Shown in pieces: positions 44,976 to 56,864 of a DNA stretch of 64,000 nt (its first letter is position 1; every line of letters begins with the position of its first letter). Below the pieces are notes generated by a model. It searched no databases. It was not told the origin of the DNA and saw only the letters and a list, made by a program, of their open reading frames with translations. A program made the position numbers and the translations under genes. Origin of the DNA: Hysterangium stoloniferum (lineage: Eukaryota; Basidiomycota; Agaricomycetes; Hysterangiales; Hysterangiaceae). Where the stretch lies: contig WHVD01000182.1 in NCBI GenBank assembly GCA_015178975.1, positions 92,425 through 156,424 on the forward strand, read 5' to 3'.

Positions 44976-45480
44976 AGTAACTTAAAGATGTCAACTTGTT
45001 ATATATGAAAGGCAGTAGACTATTAGTTTAGGGTTCTTGTTTAATAGTAGTTAAAGATAAAATAAAATATTGGAAAACGAATGAATAGCTTTCATTTGGA
45101 GTGTGTAATTAAGATAAGTCACGTTAGTGATAAGAGTGATTCTCGTTAACCTGAGAAAGGTAATATCCTGTAAACCTGGAACAGGTAGAATAAGATGCAC
45201 AAATGCAAATGTGACAAGGTTGTGTAGTTTAGGGGGTTCAAAAAAAGTTATATTTTCGTGATTCAGCTCAGCCATTTAAATACATAGGTATGGTGCTGCA
45301 CAACTGTGCATTACTGCATACAAACTACGGTTGCTACCTAATAACTGCACATGATCGAAATATAGTGTGGCTGTGCATGCACTGTTATGATTGTCTCAGA
45401 TTAATTTTAGCTAAACAATGATATGCATTTTGAGTCTTTACTGTCCATTCACAAATAGGTATCCTAACTAGATTAAAGAA
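44976..45480. other. unassigned stretch left of R6
   Basis: AT-rich; no long ORF and no repeat shared with the rest of the window. Around 45285-45400 there are short repeated words (ACTGTGCATTACTGCAT). Confidence 0.4.
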
Positions 45481-46824
45481 ATATATGAAAAAATAATCGA
45501 AGGAGCACACACCGGGTACCATAAGACTTATAACAGAATAGCAGGAGGATACTATTGGCCAAAAATGTCAAGAGAAATATTGAGGTTTGTTCTCAGTTGC
45601 GACATATGTCAAAAAAGTAAAGTTAAAAGACACATGCCTTATGGTATGTTACAGCCAATTCCAATTCCAAGTCAACCTTTTGAAGTTATATCTATGGATT
45701 TCATCCCCAAGTTACCTGATAGTCAAGGATATGATAACATATTAGTTATTGTAGACAAATTAACTAAATATGCTATAATTGTACCTTGTCATACAACCGA
45801 CACCACCGAGGAAATAGCTCGTTTATTCTTCAAGCACATAATTGCTACCTTTGGTATTCCTAGGCAAATTATATCTGACAGAGATCAGAAATGGATCGGA
45901 CCCTTTTGGGAATCGATGTGCCAACACTTACAAGTCAAATGAAGCCTTACCACATCTTACCATCCCCAAGCAGATGGCCAGACAGAGATTATGAATCAGA
46001 CATTAGAAGTTGCCTTGTGTGCGTACATTGGGCCAAATCGAGATGATTGGGTGAGTCTGTTAGATGCATTCACAATGTCATACAATACTGGCACACATTC
46101 AGTTACCGGATTTCCACCCTCATTTTTGCTATATGGGTTTTACCCCACAATGGAGACAGGATTCCTAAGTCCCCCTAAAAATCACGTGAGTTGAGAATCC
46201 ACCAATGGGCCACGAATTACCCAGAACGAGATTGCAGATCGTATGGTCGAGGAGTTCACTGCATATAGACAGCAAGCCCAGGATGCCTTGGTTGTAAAGT
46301 AGGTTTTTCAGCAAAGAAATTACAATAAGGGGCATTTACTGTGAGAATTCGAGGTTGGAGATTTGGTTCTGATCAATCCGCATTCATTGAACTTACTCAG
46401 GAACATTAAAGGAAGGGGACAGAAGTTTTTAATGAAGTATGACGGACCGTTCGAGATCTTGCAAAAGATCAGCACAGTCGGCTATCGACTTTGAATACCT
46501 GCGTCTTGTGGTATTCATCCTGTTATCAATATTGCACACCTGGAGCCTTACTATAGCTCTCCTAGCGAGTTTGGTCAACGCGTATCTGAAGGCTTGAATC
46601 ACGAGGATTTCGACAAACTACCAGAATACAAAGTGGAAGGAGAAGTATATTAGAGGGTACAAGTCAGACAGCTACTTTTCAAGGGTAAGAGAAGGACTTA
46701 GCAAGGAGACCAACTGGTCCAATCCGCAACACCCCCAATATTCATCAAGTGATGAGGGCTTGTTATATTTCGAGGATCACCTTGGGAATCTATGATTGTG
46801 CATACCTAAGAGTGAGCATGTGGA
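45481..46824 (+). pseudogene. R6: Ty3/gypsy integrase relic
   Basis: The only trace of a third gypsy lineage. The integrase finger is EGAHTGYHK with CDICQ downstream. The core follows with SMDFIPKLP, an in-frame TGA at 45940-45942, ISDRDQKWIG and DGQTEIMNQTLE, giving the D, D and E of the catalytic triad. Post-integrase DLVLINPHSL, YDGPFEIL and HPVINIAHLEPYY come next, then a decayed chromodomain-like tail (DKLPEYKVEGEVY). RT and LTRs are missing. There are several stops; it is non-functional. Confidence 0.85.
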
Positions 46825-48285
46825 TCTAAGCATTCAGAGTTGACAGGAGACTAGGCCAAGTGGACAGCAAGGCTACTATTCCACTGAAGAATGATGCTCA
46901 GCCAGTATCCATGCCAATGTTCCAGACCTCCCCCCCAGCCAACAGGAAGGTCATAGACAAACAAATGGACACTTGGTTTCAACAAGGAGTTATTGAACCC
47001 TCAAAGAGCCACTGGGAAGCACTGGCCTTTGTGGTTTACCGTAACAACAAACCTCAAGTTGTTATTGATTACCGAAAACTTAATGGTCTTACAATCCTTG
47101 ATGAGTTCCCCCTACCTCAACAGTCAGAGATGATGCAAGCACTTTCAGGATCCAACATTCTATCCTCATTTGACACCTTGGCTGGATTCACTCAACTCAA
47201 AATGCTAGAGGAAAATAGGCATAAAACCACTTTCAGATTGCACCAAGGACTGTGGCAGTTCAAGTGAATGCCATTCAGGTTAAGGAATGGCCCTTCTATC
47301 TTTCAGTGAGTTATGTAGACCATGCTGGCACCTTACCTATGGATATTTTTCCTGGTTTACATAGACAATATAGTAATTTTCTCAAAGACTTGGGAAAATC
47401 ATCTTAATCACCTGGATCAAGTGTTACAGGTGATAATCTCAACTGGTATCACCCCTCCTAACAAATGTTATGTAGGGTATAACTCAATCCTTCTCCTCAG
47501 GCATAAGGTATCTATGCTAGTCCACCCACCAGGAGAAAGTGCATGCTATCCTGGAATTAACAACTCCAACTAAGGTCTCTGAGCTTCAGCATTTTCTAGG
47601 AATGGTATTGTAGTTTTCAGCCTACATTCCTTTCTACTCATGGATTGTGTCCCCACTTTTCTCATTACTCAAAAAGGGCACGCGATGGTCTTGGGAAGCA
47701 GACTAGGAAAAAGCCTTGAACGACATCAAAATAGCCTTGAGCTCTGCCCTGGTCTTAGGACACCCTATCTGTGGAATGCCCTATTGTCTCTACATGGACA
47801 CCTCTAATTTTGCCTTAGGATGTTGCCTCCAGCAAGTGCAGAAAATGACCTTACAAGACCTTAAGGATACCAAAATTTACATCCAAGTGGAATTGGTATT
47901 CACACAGTCAAAAATAGTACCAACCTTTGTCACTCACTATAAAACTAAAGTACCAGAAATCACTTGGATGGACTCTTGGGCACAACCATTTGAGGAGACC
48001 TATGTTACTGTAGAATAAATTATCACATACTGGATTTGCACTCTCAAGAAGCCAGAATGCAATTACTCCATCAGGGAATGGGAAGCATTAGCAGCCAAGG
48101 AGGGTCTAGTTCACTTCCAGCCATTTTGGAAGGAAAACACATACTTCTCATCACAGACCATGCCGCTTTGCAATGGGCCAGATCATATGAAAACACCAAT
48201 TGATGACTGGCCACATGGGGGGCAGTGTATACAGTGTATCCAGGACTGGAGATACTGCACCATGCTGGATGAGTACATATGTACA
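46825..48285 (+). pseudogene. R7: RT-RNase H relic of the R4/R5 lineage
   Basis: Joined abruptly to R6. RT at 46860-47267 and 47322-47573 shows SPPANRKVIDKQMDTWFQQG, VVIDYRKLNGL, SSFDTLAGFTQL, then YIDN for YIDD. RNase H at 47716-48200 has MDTSNFALGCCLQQ, Asp-Ala changed to Asp-Thr. Stops are frequent. It resumes at 49536 after a Tc1-like insertion (SNVNPLSTLPETP against R5 SNMDPLSRLPRVP), so the two pieces belong together. It ends in LTR B at 49673; the integrase is missing. Confidence 0.85.
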
Positions 48286-48287
48286 TA

Positions 48288-49533
48288 CAGTGAGGGGCAA
48301 AACCCTTCCAATGATTTTTAGTTGTGTAAAGATTCTTGAATAACTCCAGAACAATTGTAGCTACAGACCTAGGATTTTGGGAGTGGTTAGGTCTATATGT
48401 TCTCTATTTACCCTTAAAATATTATGACATACACTTCAGTCTTTCCCACACTATAAATAAAATACTAATTAAACCACATTGGAAGGGTTTTGTCCTGGGA
48501 TCAAAATGAACACAAATCAAACAATCTAGTATTTGGCATAGCCTCCCTTGGCCTCTAGAACAGCCTCAAAATTTCTAGGCATACTCTCTACCAGGTTCTG
48601 ACAAGTAGAAGTAGGAATCTTCTCCCACTCTGTCTGAACCCTCTCCCACAACTCATAAATACTCTTGGGTGCCACTTCATGCTCTCCGAGCTTCCTTTTG
48701 AGATAATGCCAGAGATGTTCAATTGGGTTAATATCAGCAGACTGAGATGGTTATACCATGACCACAAATCCATTGTCTTTGAACAGATTAATGGCCTTCT
48801 TGCTCTTGTGTTTGGTGTCATTGTCCTTCTGAAAGACCACATCTTCTGTGTTCTTGCCATAATACTCCACAGTTGCTTGAAGTTCATCTTCCAGAATGCT
48901 ATCATAAAAGTCAGTATCCATTCTCCCATTAATCTTGGTGGAATATCCTGGGCCTTCCCACAACATACAGCTCCACAACATCAGATTTCCTCCCCCAAAC
49001 TTGACTGTGCCCATGACCAGCCTACCACTGAACCCCTCTCCTGCCCTTTTCCACATCTACTTCCTCCCATCTGACACATAAACAGTGAACCAGATGATTT
49101 GGCAAGTGATGAGCAATGGGTAGAATGAATTATGGATAGTGGACATATCCTGGCCAGGTATTTCAGAGATCTGAGGAGCACACTTGCCCTTATTGAGCAA
49201 AGTGAGAATATGGCTAAGCTGAGCAGGAGCAAGAGCCTTCATAATGTAGAATGTTGAGTTATGGGGATGTTTTTGGATTGGAAAGTAAACAGATGTATAT
49301 ATATATATAATTTTGATAGGTCAGATGATTTTTATTTACACTTATTTGCATATAAACAATAAGGTTATATGTTAATCATGTGACAGGGACAAAACCCTTC
49401 CAATGCAGTTTAATTAGTATTTTATTTATAGTGTAGGAAATACTGATGCTTATGTCATAATACTTGTGGTTCTTGAGTTATTCAAGAATCATTGCACAAC
49501 TAAAAATCATTGGAAGGGTTTTGTCCCTCACTG
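48288..49533 (-). mobile_element. Tc1-like element with two-part palindromic ends
   Basis: CAGTGAGGGGCAAAACCC at the left and its complement at the right, inserted at TA (48286-48287, 49534-49535). Each end also holds an inverted inner copy of the CAAAACCCTTCCAATG motif (48477-48495; 49387-49405), so each end can fold on itself. TIRs extend over about 200 bp. Length about 1.25 kb, typical for Tc1. Confidence 0.92.
48540..49242 (-). pseudogene. Tc1-like transposase, DD34E type, broken
   Basis: N-terminal piece 49242-49057 (MKALAPAQLSHILTLLNKGK, helix-turn-helix remnant), then 49056-48751 with KFGGGNLMLWSCM and QKDNDTKHKSK (second catalytic Asp). After a stop comes ADINPIEHLWHYLKRKL (catalytic Glu) and the C-terminus to about 48540. 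The first catalytic Asp region is deleted between the two pieces. The enzyme normally cuts and pastes at TA. Compare 56046-56864, a better preserved relative. Confidence 0.85.
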
Positions 49534-49535
49534 TA

Positions 49536-49672
49536 GTAATGTCAACCCCCTATCCACATTACCAGAAACACCCAGCTCAGTGAGCCCAGCCTGAGATAAC
49601 CTTCCGACGATCATGTCAAGCTCACTCAGCAAGGGAACCAAGGAAAAACCATAGGAGGACACACCAGCTAGT
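49536..49672 (+). pseudogene. R7 pol, continuation
   Basis: Resumes R7 right of the Tc1 TA site; aligns with R5 positions just after RNase H (SNMDPLSRLP region). Cut by LTR B at 49673. Confidence 0.75.
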
Positions 49673-49898
49673 TGTGAGAGGTCTGTGAAATATATTCCAA
49701 AATATAGTCCAGATGGGCCCACACTATATTTCTATTTCTATTTCTATTTCTCTCCATTTATCATATGCATATATTAGTTTGACAACCTATGTACTCCTGT
49801 GAGTACATGACTCTGGTGGGTGCATACACACTAGACCTATGTACTTTAGCACCTGTAGTTAGAACTCAGACACTTTTTACCCCATAACCACGATTTAC

Positions 49899-50545
49899 TG
49901 TGAAGAGTGGTGGAAGTTCTAGCCATTCTATATACCAAGAATGTCGACTGTGTAGGTACGACATGACGATGTATTGACTATCTAAGTCTAATACAGATCA
50001 AAGGGTGTATTGACTGTCTAGTTCAATACAACTGAAAGGATTAGTTATCTTAAGTAGAATAGATAGCTAAGACGACTGGAAAGAGAATCAACTTTGAAGT
50101 ATGATTCTGAGCAACTGCTCTAATGATTAAGGAAAAAATAAGAGAGTTGAGCAAAGCAGAGTAGTGCAGATGTAGTCCATGTGGATTGAGATAATGGTTT
50201 GGGTTTCAACTAGTATACTATAGTTCAAAACAGTGATTGCGCTGATAGTTAAAGCCCGTCTGTGACAGTCAAGACAATACCCCAATCACAACTTGCAGGA
50301 CACCAAGTGGGTGTCTGGGCAAGTCATGGTTACGGGGTGAAAAGTGTCTGAGTTCTAACTATAGGCGCTAGAGAACATAGGTCTGGCATGTATGTGCCCA
50401 CAAGAGTCTATGTACTGAATGCATAGGTCATTGAACTAAATATATGCGTATAATAAGATAGAGAGAAAAATAGAAATAATAATGGAAATATAGTGTGGGC
50501 TCATCTGGACTATATTTCAGAGTATATTTTGCAGTACCTCTCACA
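49899..50545 (-). repeat. solo LTR B (647 bp)
   Basis: TGTGAAGAGTGGTGG to GTACCTCTCACA; flanks TTTAC (49894-49898) and CTTAC (50546-50550), one mismatch. Inserted in an LTR of its own family in reverse. Confidence 0.9.
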
Positions 50546-50727
50546 CTTACCCCCAGACACCCTTTCTAGTGTCCTGTAAGTCATGACTAGGGTATTGTCT
50601 CAAGCCATCTTTGAATGGCTTCCAACTTGAATCTACAACAATTATTTAGCTTCAAACTGTATAGTTGAAGCTAGAACTACTATGGACTTCTGCTCACATC
50701 TCGTGTCACTTGAATCATCTTTCCTCC

Positions 50728-51371
50728 TGTGAAGAGTCGATAGATTCTGACCGTTCGATATACAAAGAATAGTGTTTATTCAACTACTATTAGCAGGTAT
50801 TGACCGTACAGTACAATACCGTAGATTACTAGACAAGCTGTACTAGTAAGAAGACACGCTACGTGTCACAAGAGCAACTGTACAGTTGCTCTTGACGGCT
50901 AGAATGAAAGAATGAAAGAGTTGACCTTCACAGTACAACTTGTAGCTAGATGTAAAATAGATAATCAACGCGAAGCTGAATATCTAGAGTAAAGAAATAA
51001 TAGCGCGAGTCGACTATAATGTTGACTAGCGCAAAGACCTTAGATTGGAACTCAACCTTCGCGGTTCGAGTCCAAAGTACGTTAGTATGCAAGAGAATAC
51101 TACCTTTAAAGGTAGTTGAGACGTTACCCTTGACACCTCTCGCTATTCGACGTCTGGGTCGTTTACGAGGTGGTGTCTGCTGGGTAAAAGTTGTCTATCC
51201 TTTTGGTGCCGAGAGCACCCATACGTATACACAAAGCTTCGAACTACAAAATAAAGGTGTGCTTGAAATATAGAAAGAATATAAAGAAAGAAAATAAAAG
51301 ATAAATAATAAAGTACTATAATCCAACTATTATTCCTTAGTCCAATTATGCATATATGCATACCCTTTACA
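50728..51371 (-). repeat. solo LTR A (644 bp)
   Basis: TGTGAAGAGTCGATAG to CATACCCTTTACA, perfect CCTCC TSD (50723-50727, 51372-51376). Complete reference copy of family A, with intact palindrome. Confidence 0.95.
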
Positions 51372-51498
51372 CCTCCCCTCAACTCATTACTTTGTTGACT
51401 CATTCTAGGGAACTGCACCACAAGGTTGATCCCATTTCCCCTTAACTTCTTAGTAACCCTACTGCTAAGATCAACTGAAACTATTTACTTTCTATATT

Positions 51499-52137
51499 TG
51501 TGAAGGGCATGCATATATCATGATCAGGCTGTTAAATATTAGACATATTATAGTACATTATTATCTAGTATTGTTTCCTTTCTTTAATCCTTATACTTTT
51601 CAAGTGTACCTTTATTTCTTAGTTCGAAGCTTTGTGTATACCTGTGGGTGCACTCGGCACCAGAAGAGAAGACACGTTTTACCCAGCAGACACCACCTTG
51701 TAATGACCCAGATGTTGAATAGCGAGAGGTGTCAAGGGTAACATCTCAGCTACCTATAAAGGTAGTGTTTTCTCGTATACTAATACTCTTTGGACTCGAA
51801 CTGCGAAGGTCGAGTCCCACTCTCAAGTCTTTGTGCTTGTCGACACTGTAGTCGACTTGCACTGCTATCTCTCTACCCTAGATATTCAGTCTTTCGCTGA
51901 TTATCTGTCTTACTTCTAGCTACAAGTTGTACTGTAAAGGTCAACTCTTCTATTCTCTTGTTCTAGTCGTCACAAGCAACTGTACAGTTGCACTTGTGAT
52001 GTGTAGTGCATCTCTCTACTAGTACTATCAGTCTAGTAACCTACTGTATTGTCCTGAACGGTCAATACTTACTAATAGTAGTTGAATAAACACAATTCTT
52101 CGTATATTGAGCGGTCAGAATCTATCGACTCTTCACA
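51499..52137 (+). repeat. solo LTR A (639 bp)
   Basis: TGTGAAGGGCATGC to CGACTCTTCACA, perfect ATATT TSD (51494-51498, 52138-52142). More diverged than the R5 LTRs. Confidence 0.95.
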
Positions 52138-52249
52138 ATATTGCACTTTAACAGTCAATATATGGTTGTTAGGGAATCATACTGTGAGGTTGATTCCATT
52201 TCTTTTAGTCATCTTAGTTGTCTTACATCCCCTTAAGCTAATTACCTTC
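52138..52249 (+). repeat. LTR B-like fragment
   Basis: ACAGTCAATATATGGTTGT and TGAGGTTGATTCCATTTC are family B words, but their order repeats a segment already seen at 51421-51470, so this is a second, rearranged B copy. Confidence 0.6.
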
Positions 52250-52581
52250 TACAGTGGCTTCCAAAACTGTCCCAATGTTTTGGTAATTCTCAGAATGCTT
52301 TATAACCTACCAAATAAATTTCCTAAAATAGTGAAACTATTCCCACATATACCCTAGCATACTAGCATTGATTTACCCAAATATTACATAATATAGATGG
52401 ATATTGGTGTCACAGTGAATATGTAAAAATGACCAATCATTGGGACAGTTTTGCAACCCTCTCTTTTCACACATTTCATTATATCATATTATATTCTAGA
52501 GGGCTAGGAAAATTATAAAAAAATCACGTGACATATATTTGATGTTCTAATTAATGTCACATTTTAAATATCATTCCTATC

Positions 52582-52788
52582 ATGAAAGCTATTTCCCCTC
52601 TCAAAAGAGAACAAGCCATCTCCCTCCTACAAAATGGACTCTCCAATAGGAATGTAGCATCTACAACAGGTCTTAGCAAGTCTACTATCAGTAGAATTGC
52701 TCAGGAGATAGAGATAGACACAGAAAACCTGAAAGGAGGATGTCCATCCAAGCTTTCTCCTGCTGACCAAAGGAGGATCATTGTTATG
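52582..52788 (+). pseudogene. Tc1-like transposase, N-terminal HTH part
   Basis: MKAISPLKREQAISLLQNGL, then NVASTTGLSKSTISRI: the Tc1/Tc3 helix-turn-helix that binds the TIR. It then has the GGCPSKLSPADQRRI linker (GRPxKL-type block with Cys for Arg). The frame runs into foreign AT-rich DNA after IIVM and meets a stop at 52795; the gene continues at 56046. Confidence 0.88.
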
Positions 52789-53257
52789 TATTTTTAAGTT
52801 TTTTCTGATTTTTAAACAATTTCCCCTAACAAATTGCGAAAACAAATATTCAAATGTAATTATATTGCGACGATAAAATTGTACAATATTTTTTGATTTA
52901 TCTTGAATTTATACAATTTATTTTGTATTTTTATCTAATAAATTGAGCAAGTTTATTGAATTTCTACTTTTTATTCTTTTTTAATTAATATGTCGGCGAC
53001 TCAGCGCTTATTCACGTGACATTTCAAACTCCAACACCACCAAAACGCGATGTGAAATAATCGCGCATAATCAAGGTAATATATATATTCATATTATTAT
53101 AATAAAATATTATATTTATAACTAACTAAAAATAAAAATAATAAAAATAATAATATAAAGCCGGCCACCTGTGTTTATTATACGGCACGTGGGAAACTCC
53201 TCACAATGAGTGACAGCCATCACAACAAGTGACAGTTGTCACAAGGGCGCGCAACGG
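52789..53257. other. AT-rich insert in the Tc1 transposase
   Basis: Very AT-rich (for example 53090-53155), then CACGTG-containing sequence and GTGACAGTTGTCACAAGGGCGCG, the start of the 19-bp satellite. ATGTA at the left junction and ATGCA at the right (56046-56050) may be a diverged target duplication. Confidence 0.5.
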
Positions 53258-53894
53258 TGTGAAGAGTCGATAGATTCTGACCGCTCGATGTATGAGGAAT
53301 AGTATTTATTCAACTACTATTATTAAGTATTGACCATCCTGTACAATACTGTAGATTACTAGACTGATAGTACTAGTAAAAGACGCACTACATGTCACAA
53401 GAGCAAATGTACAGTTGCTCATGACGATAATGACCAGAGAAAAGAAGAGTTGACCTTTACGGTACAACTTGTAGCTAGAAGTAAGAAAGATAATCAGCGA
53501 AAGACTGAATATCAAAGGTAGAGATATAGCAGTACGAATCGACTAGAGTGTCGATGAGCACAAAGACTTGAGAGTGGGACTCGACCTTCGCGGTTCGAGT
53601 CCAAAGATTACTAGTACGCAAGAAGTTGCTACCTTTATAAGTAGCTGAGACGTTACCCTTGACACCTCTCGCTATTCGATGTCTGGGTTGTTATGAGGTG
53701 GTGTCTGCTGAAAAAGTGTCTGTCTTTTGGTGCCGAGAGCGCCCATAGGTATACACAAGACTTCGAACTAAGAAATACAGGTATGCTCGAAAGATATAGA
53801 GAATTAAAGAAAAGGAATAAAAGCTAGATAATAAAGTACTATAATATGCATATCATTCCACTGTCCAATCATGCATATATGCATACCCTTCACA
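53258..53894 (-). repeat. solo LTR A in the satellite (637 bp)
   Basis: TGTGAAGAGTCGATAG to GCATACCCTTCACA; flanks AACGG (53253-53257) and GACGG (53895-53899), one mismatch. Confidence 0.93.
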
Positions 53895-53899
53895 GACGG

Positions 53900-54660
53900 T
53901 CACAGAGGCGTGCGCGACTGTCACAAAGGCGCGCGACTGTCACAAAGGCGCGCGACTGTCACAAAGGCGCGCGACTGTCACAAAGGCGCGCGACTGTCAC
54001 AAAGGCGCGTGACTGTCACAAAGGCGCGTGACTGTCACAAAGGCGCGCGACTGTCACAAAGGCGCGCGACTGTCACAAAGGCGCGCGACTGTCACAAAGG
54101 CGCGCGACTGTCACAAAGGCGCGCGACTGTCACAAAGGCGCGCGACTGTCACAAAGGCGCGCGACTGTCACAAAGGCGCGCGACTGTCACAAAGGCGCGC
54201 GACTGTCACAAAGGCGCGCGACTGTCACAAAGGCGCGTGACTGTCACAAAGGCGCGCGACTGTCACAAAGGCGCGCGACTGTCACAAAGGCGCGCGACTG
54301 TCACAAAGGCGCGCGACTGTCACAAAGGCGCGCGACTGTCACAAAGGCGCGCGACTGTCACAAAGGCGCGCGACTGTCACAAAGGCGCGCGACTGTCACA
54401 AAGGCGCGCGACTGTCACAAAGGCGCGCGACTGTCACAAAGGCGCGCGACTGTCACAAAGGCGCGCGACTGTCACAAAGGCGCGCGACTGTCACAAAGGC
54501 GCGTGACTGTCACAAAGGCGCGTGACTGTCACAAAGGCGCGTGACTGTCACAAAGGCGCGCGACTGTCACAAAGGCGCGCGACTGTCACAAAGGCGCGCG
54601 ACTGTCACAAAGGCGCGCGACTGTCACAAAGGCGCATGATGGTCACACAGGTGCGCGACT
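53900..54660. repeat. 19-bp GC-rich satellite, about 38 copies
   Basis: Tandem CTGTCACAAAGGCGCGCGA. Several units read GCGCGTGA, the change expected from CpG decay. Edge units are more diverged. All frames are open only because the unit has no stop. Confidence 0.96.
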
Positions 54661-56045
54661 GTCACAATGTGTGACAGTCACAAGACGCGAAGGGTGTCAT
54701 GTGCACGCACAGGTGCGAGAGCATTATATAATCATATATGCTACTACAGCAAAAACTAGAAATTCCCTGGAATATTCCAGTGGCTTCCAAAGGAATAGTA
54801 GATAGTAGATACTAATAATAGATAGAATATTGTAGAATATTCTATAAGATTCCAGTAAGTTCTATTATGCCAAGAATATTCTATAGTGTCTTAGAAGTAG
54901 TTAGAACCTTCCACAATGCTCTAGAAAATTCTAGAAAATTCTAAATGACATCATTCCTTCCAGAATGACATCATTCAATCTTCTAGAATCTTCTAAATGT
55001 CTCAGACCAAAATGTATATAAGGAGCTCAGCTCCAGCCTTGAATAATAAAACAATCAATCGTATCATCACATCAACCCACCACATCTGTGTGTGTCACTG
55101 CAGCAAGCAGGCTACTCCACCCCAATCTGGGCAGTTGGACATCTCATTCCACCTCTATCTGAGCTGTTGGAAACCCTTGCCACCTCTATCAGAGTTGTTG
55201 GCCCAATCAGATCCCTTGTCACCTCAATCTGAGCTGTTGACTGATCTGCTGTTCCCCTGTCACCTCAATCTGAGTTGTTGACTTTTGTTCCCCCTTGCCA
55301 CTTCTTAATTGAATAGTTGGGTATCTTTTATATATTATTTCCACTTCAGTTAGAGTTGTTGGTTATCAACTAATAATATATAAATAATCTCATACTATAG
55401 TCATCTCTTAATTGAGTACTGAGTATTAGTTTTCCTTACATTGTTATTTGTAGTTTAAGACTTCAGTCACCTCTAGTTGAGTAATTTGACTGTTTATTGC
55501 ATTACAAATAATCCTTGTTCTATTGTTCATTGATTGTGAATCAGTAAAGCATATTCACATAAACAAATACTGAGAATATCCTTGCAAGATCCTAAGACTA
55601 CATTAATATCACAGTAGACCTTGTAGGTTAGTGTAAATAAAGCATATATTAACCAAATAGTGTTTTATTCTATATCTAATCTTTTGACCTGTTTATTAAT
55701 ATTTTTACTGTTTGATAAATAGTATAAAATATATATAAACTAGCTAGCATTGAAGTTAAATCTAGCTTCGGAATCAGTAAATTCCTATTCTTATTTTAGT
55801 TGTTATCACAGAAAAAGAACAAGCTTGCACAAGCAGCTCTCAAAACCTTCTTTGCAGAGCTGGGTGCATATATTCAAGTAAACTCTTGACTTCAGGGGTT
55901 CTAAGTCTATTTAGGCTGCCACTGATTAATATCAAATACTTAAATTATTTTACCTTGCAGTGAATTGAGTATTTGCACATTTTGATAGAGCATTGGACTC
56001 CTTTTTCAGAAAATAGTATTAAAGTAAGGCTAATACATCACAATC
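54661..56045 (+). other. possible LTR-like region with imperfect repeats
   Basis: ATGTATATAAGGAGCTCAGC at 55011-55030 followed by AATAATAAAAC resembles the TATA region of the inverted-repeat arms near 43010. From 55115 to 55490 an imperfect 45-50 bp unit recurs, built on CACCTCAATCTGAGCTGTTG. 55806-55890 can encode KLAQAALKTFFAELGAYIQ but no family is recognised. No clear ends or TSD, so the element type is open. Confidence 0.4.
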
Positions 56046-56864
56046 ATGCATCAAATCACCTCTGGCCAGCTAAATAATGCTGTCCAAGCCACCCATTACA
56101 TTAACAGTACCAATCAATATAATGTGTCACCTAGCACAGTCAGGAGGACATTGAAACAGCATGGTTTCAAAGCAGTAGTCAAGGCAAAAAGGCCCTTGTT
56201 GACAGCTCAACATAGAAAGGCCAGGTTAAGCTTTGCCCTCAAATACCAACACTGGACAGTGGATGACTGGAAGAGGGTATTGTGGACTGATGAGACCAAA
56301 ATCAATAGGATTGGCTCATATGGACATCAATATGTGTGGAAGAAAGCTGGAGAACCACATTCTGATAGGATAACCCAACCTACTGTCAAGCATGGAGGTG
56401 GAAATATCATCATCTGGGACTGTATGGGTTGGAATGGAGTGGGAAGGCTTGCAGAGATTGAAGGATGGATGGATTATGCACAATATGTGGAGATCCTGGA
56501 GCAGAACTTGTCCCAGAGCATTGGAGATTTGGAGATTCCAAAAGATAAGGCCATTTTCGAGCAAGATAATGATCCAAAACATACATCTAAGATGGCACAA
56601 GAATGGTTTACTAAAAAAAAGATTCATGTATTAGACTGGCCAGCACAGTCTCCTGATATAAATCCCATAGAGCATCTTTGGAATCACCTGAAGAAACAGC
56701 TACAAAAATATTTCTCACCACCAAAGGGAGTTTGGGAGTTATGGGAGAGGGTGGAAGTGGAATGACCAAAGATTGAGCCTCAGGAGTGTCAGAAACTGAT
56801 AGAAGGTATGCCCAGAAGACTTGATGCTGTAATAAAGGCTAAGGGAGGCCATCATATAAAGTAA
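56046..56864 (+). pseudogene. Tc1-like transposase, catalytic part (DD34E)
   Basis: Second helix-turn-helix tail (VSPSTVRRTLKQHGFKA), then WTDETKINRIG (first Asp), VKHGGGNIIIWDCM, EQDNDPKHTSK (second Asp) and SPDINPIEHLWNHLKKQL (Glu, 34 residues after the second Asp by the family rule). TGA at 56763-56765 interrupts the C-terminus, which continues in frame to TAA at 56862-56864 (MPRRLDAVIKAKGG). The catalytic triad is intact, but the gene is split from its N-terminus and has a premature stop. It acts in the nucleus on TA targets. The ATG at 56046 is fortuitous. Confidence 0.92.

Larger units (their letters stand above)
49673..51498 (+). repeat. LTR B, split by two further LTRs
   Basis: Starts TGTGAGAGGTCTG. 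Pieces are 49673-49898, 50546-50727 and 51372-51498, separated by an inverted LTR B (49899-50545) and an LTR A (50728-51371). The end of the LTR is interrupted again at 51499. Confidence 0.82.
52252..56864 (+). mobile_element. second Tc1-like element, interrupted and right-truncated
   Basis: Left TIR CAGTGGCTTCCAAAACTG at a TA (52250-52251), with an inverted inner copy CATTGGGACAGTTTTG at 52438-52453. The transposase is split between 52582-52788 and 56046-56864 by about 3.2 kb of other DNA. No right TIR was found after 56864. Confidence 0.82.

Noticed and set aside
53846-54506. Long open frame (211 codons) over the 19-bp array
   Set aside because: A stop-free 19-bp unit stays open in all three frames; the peptide only mirrors the satellite.
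55984-56001. tRNA-like word TAGAGCATTGGACTCC
   Set aside because: It resembles a D-arm/anticodon stem, but no acceptor stem or T-arm with B box is in reach.
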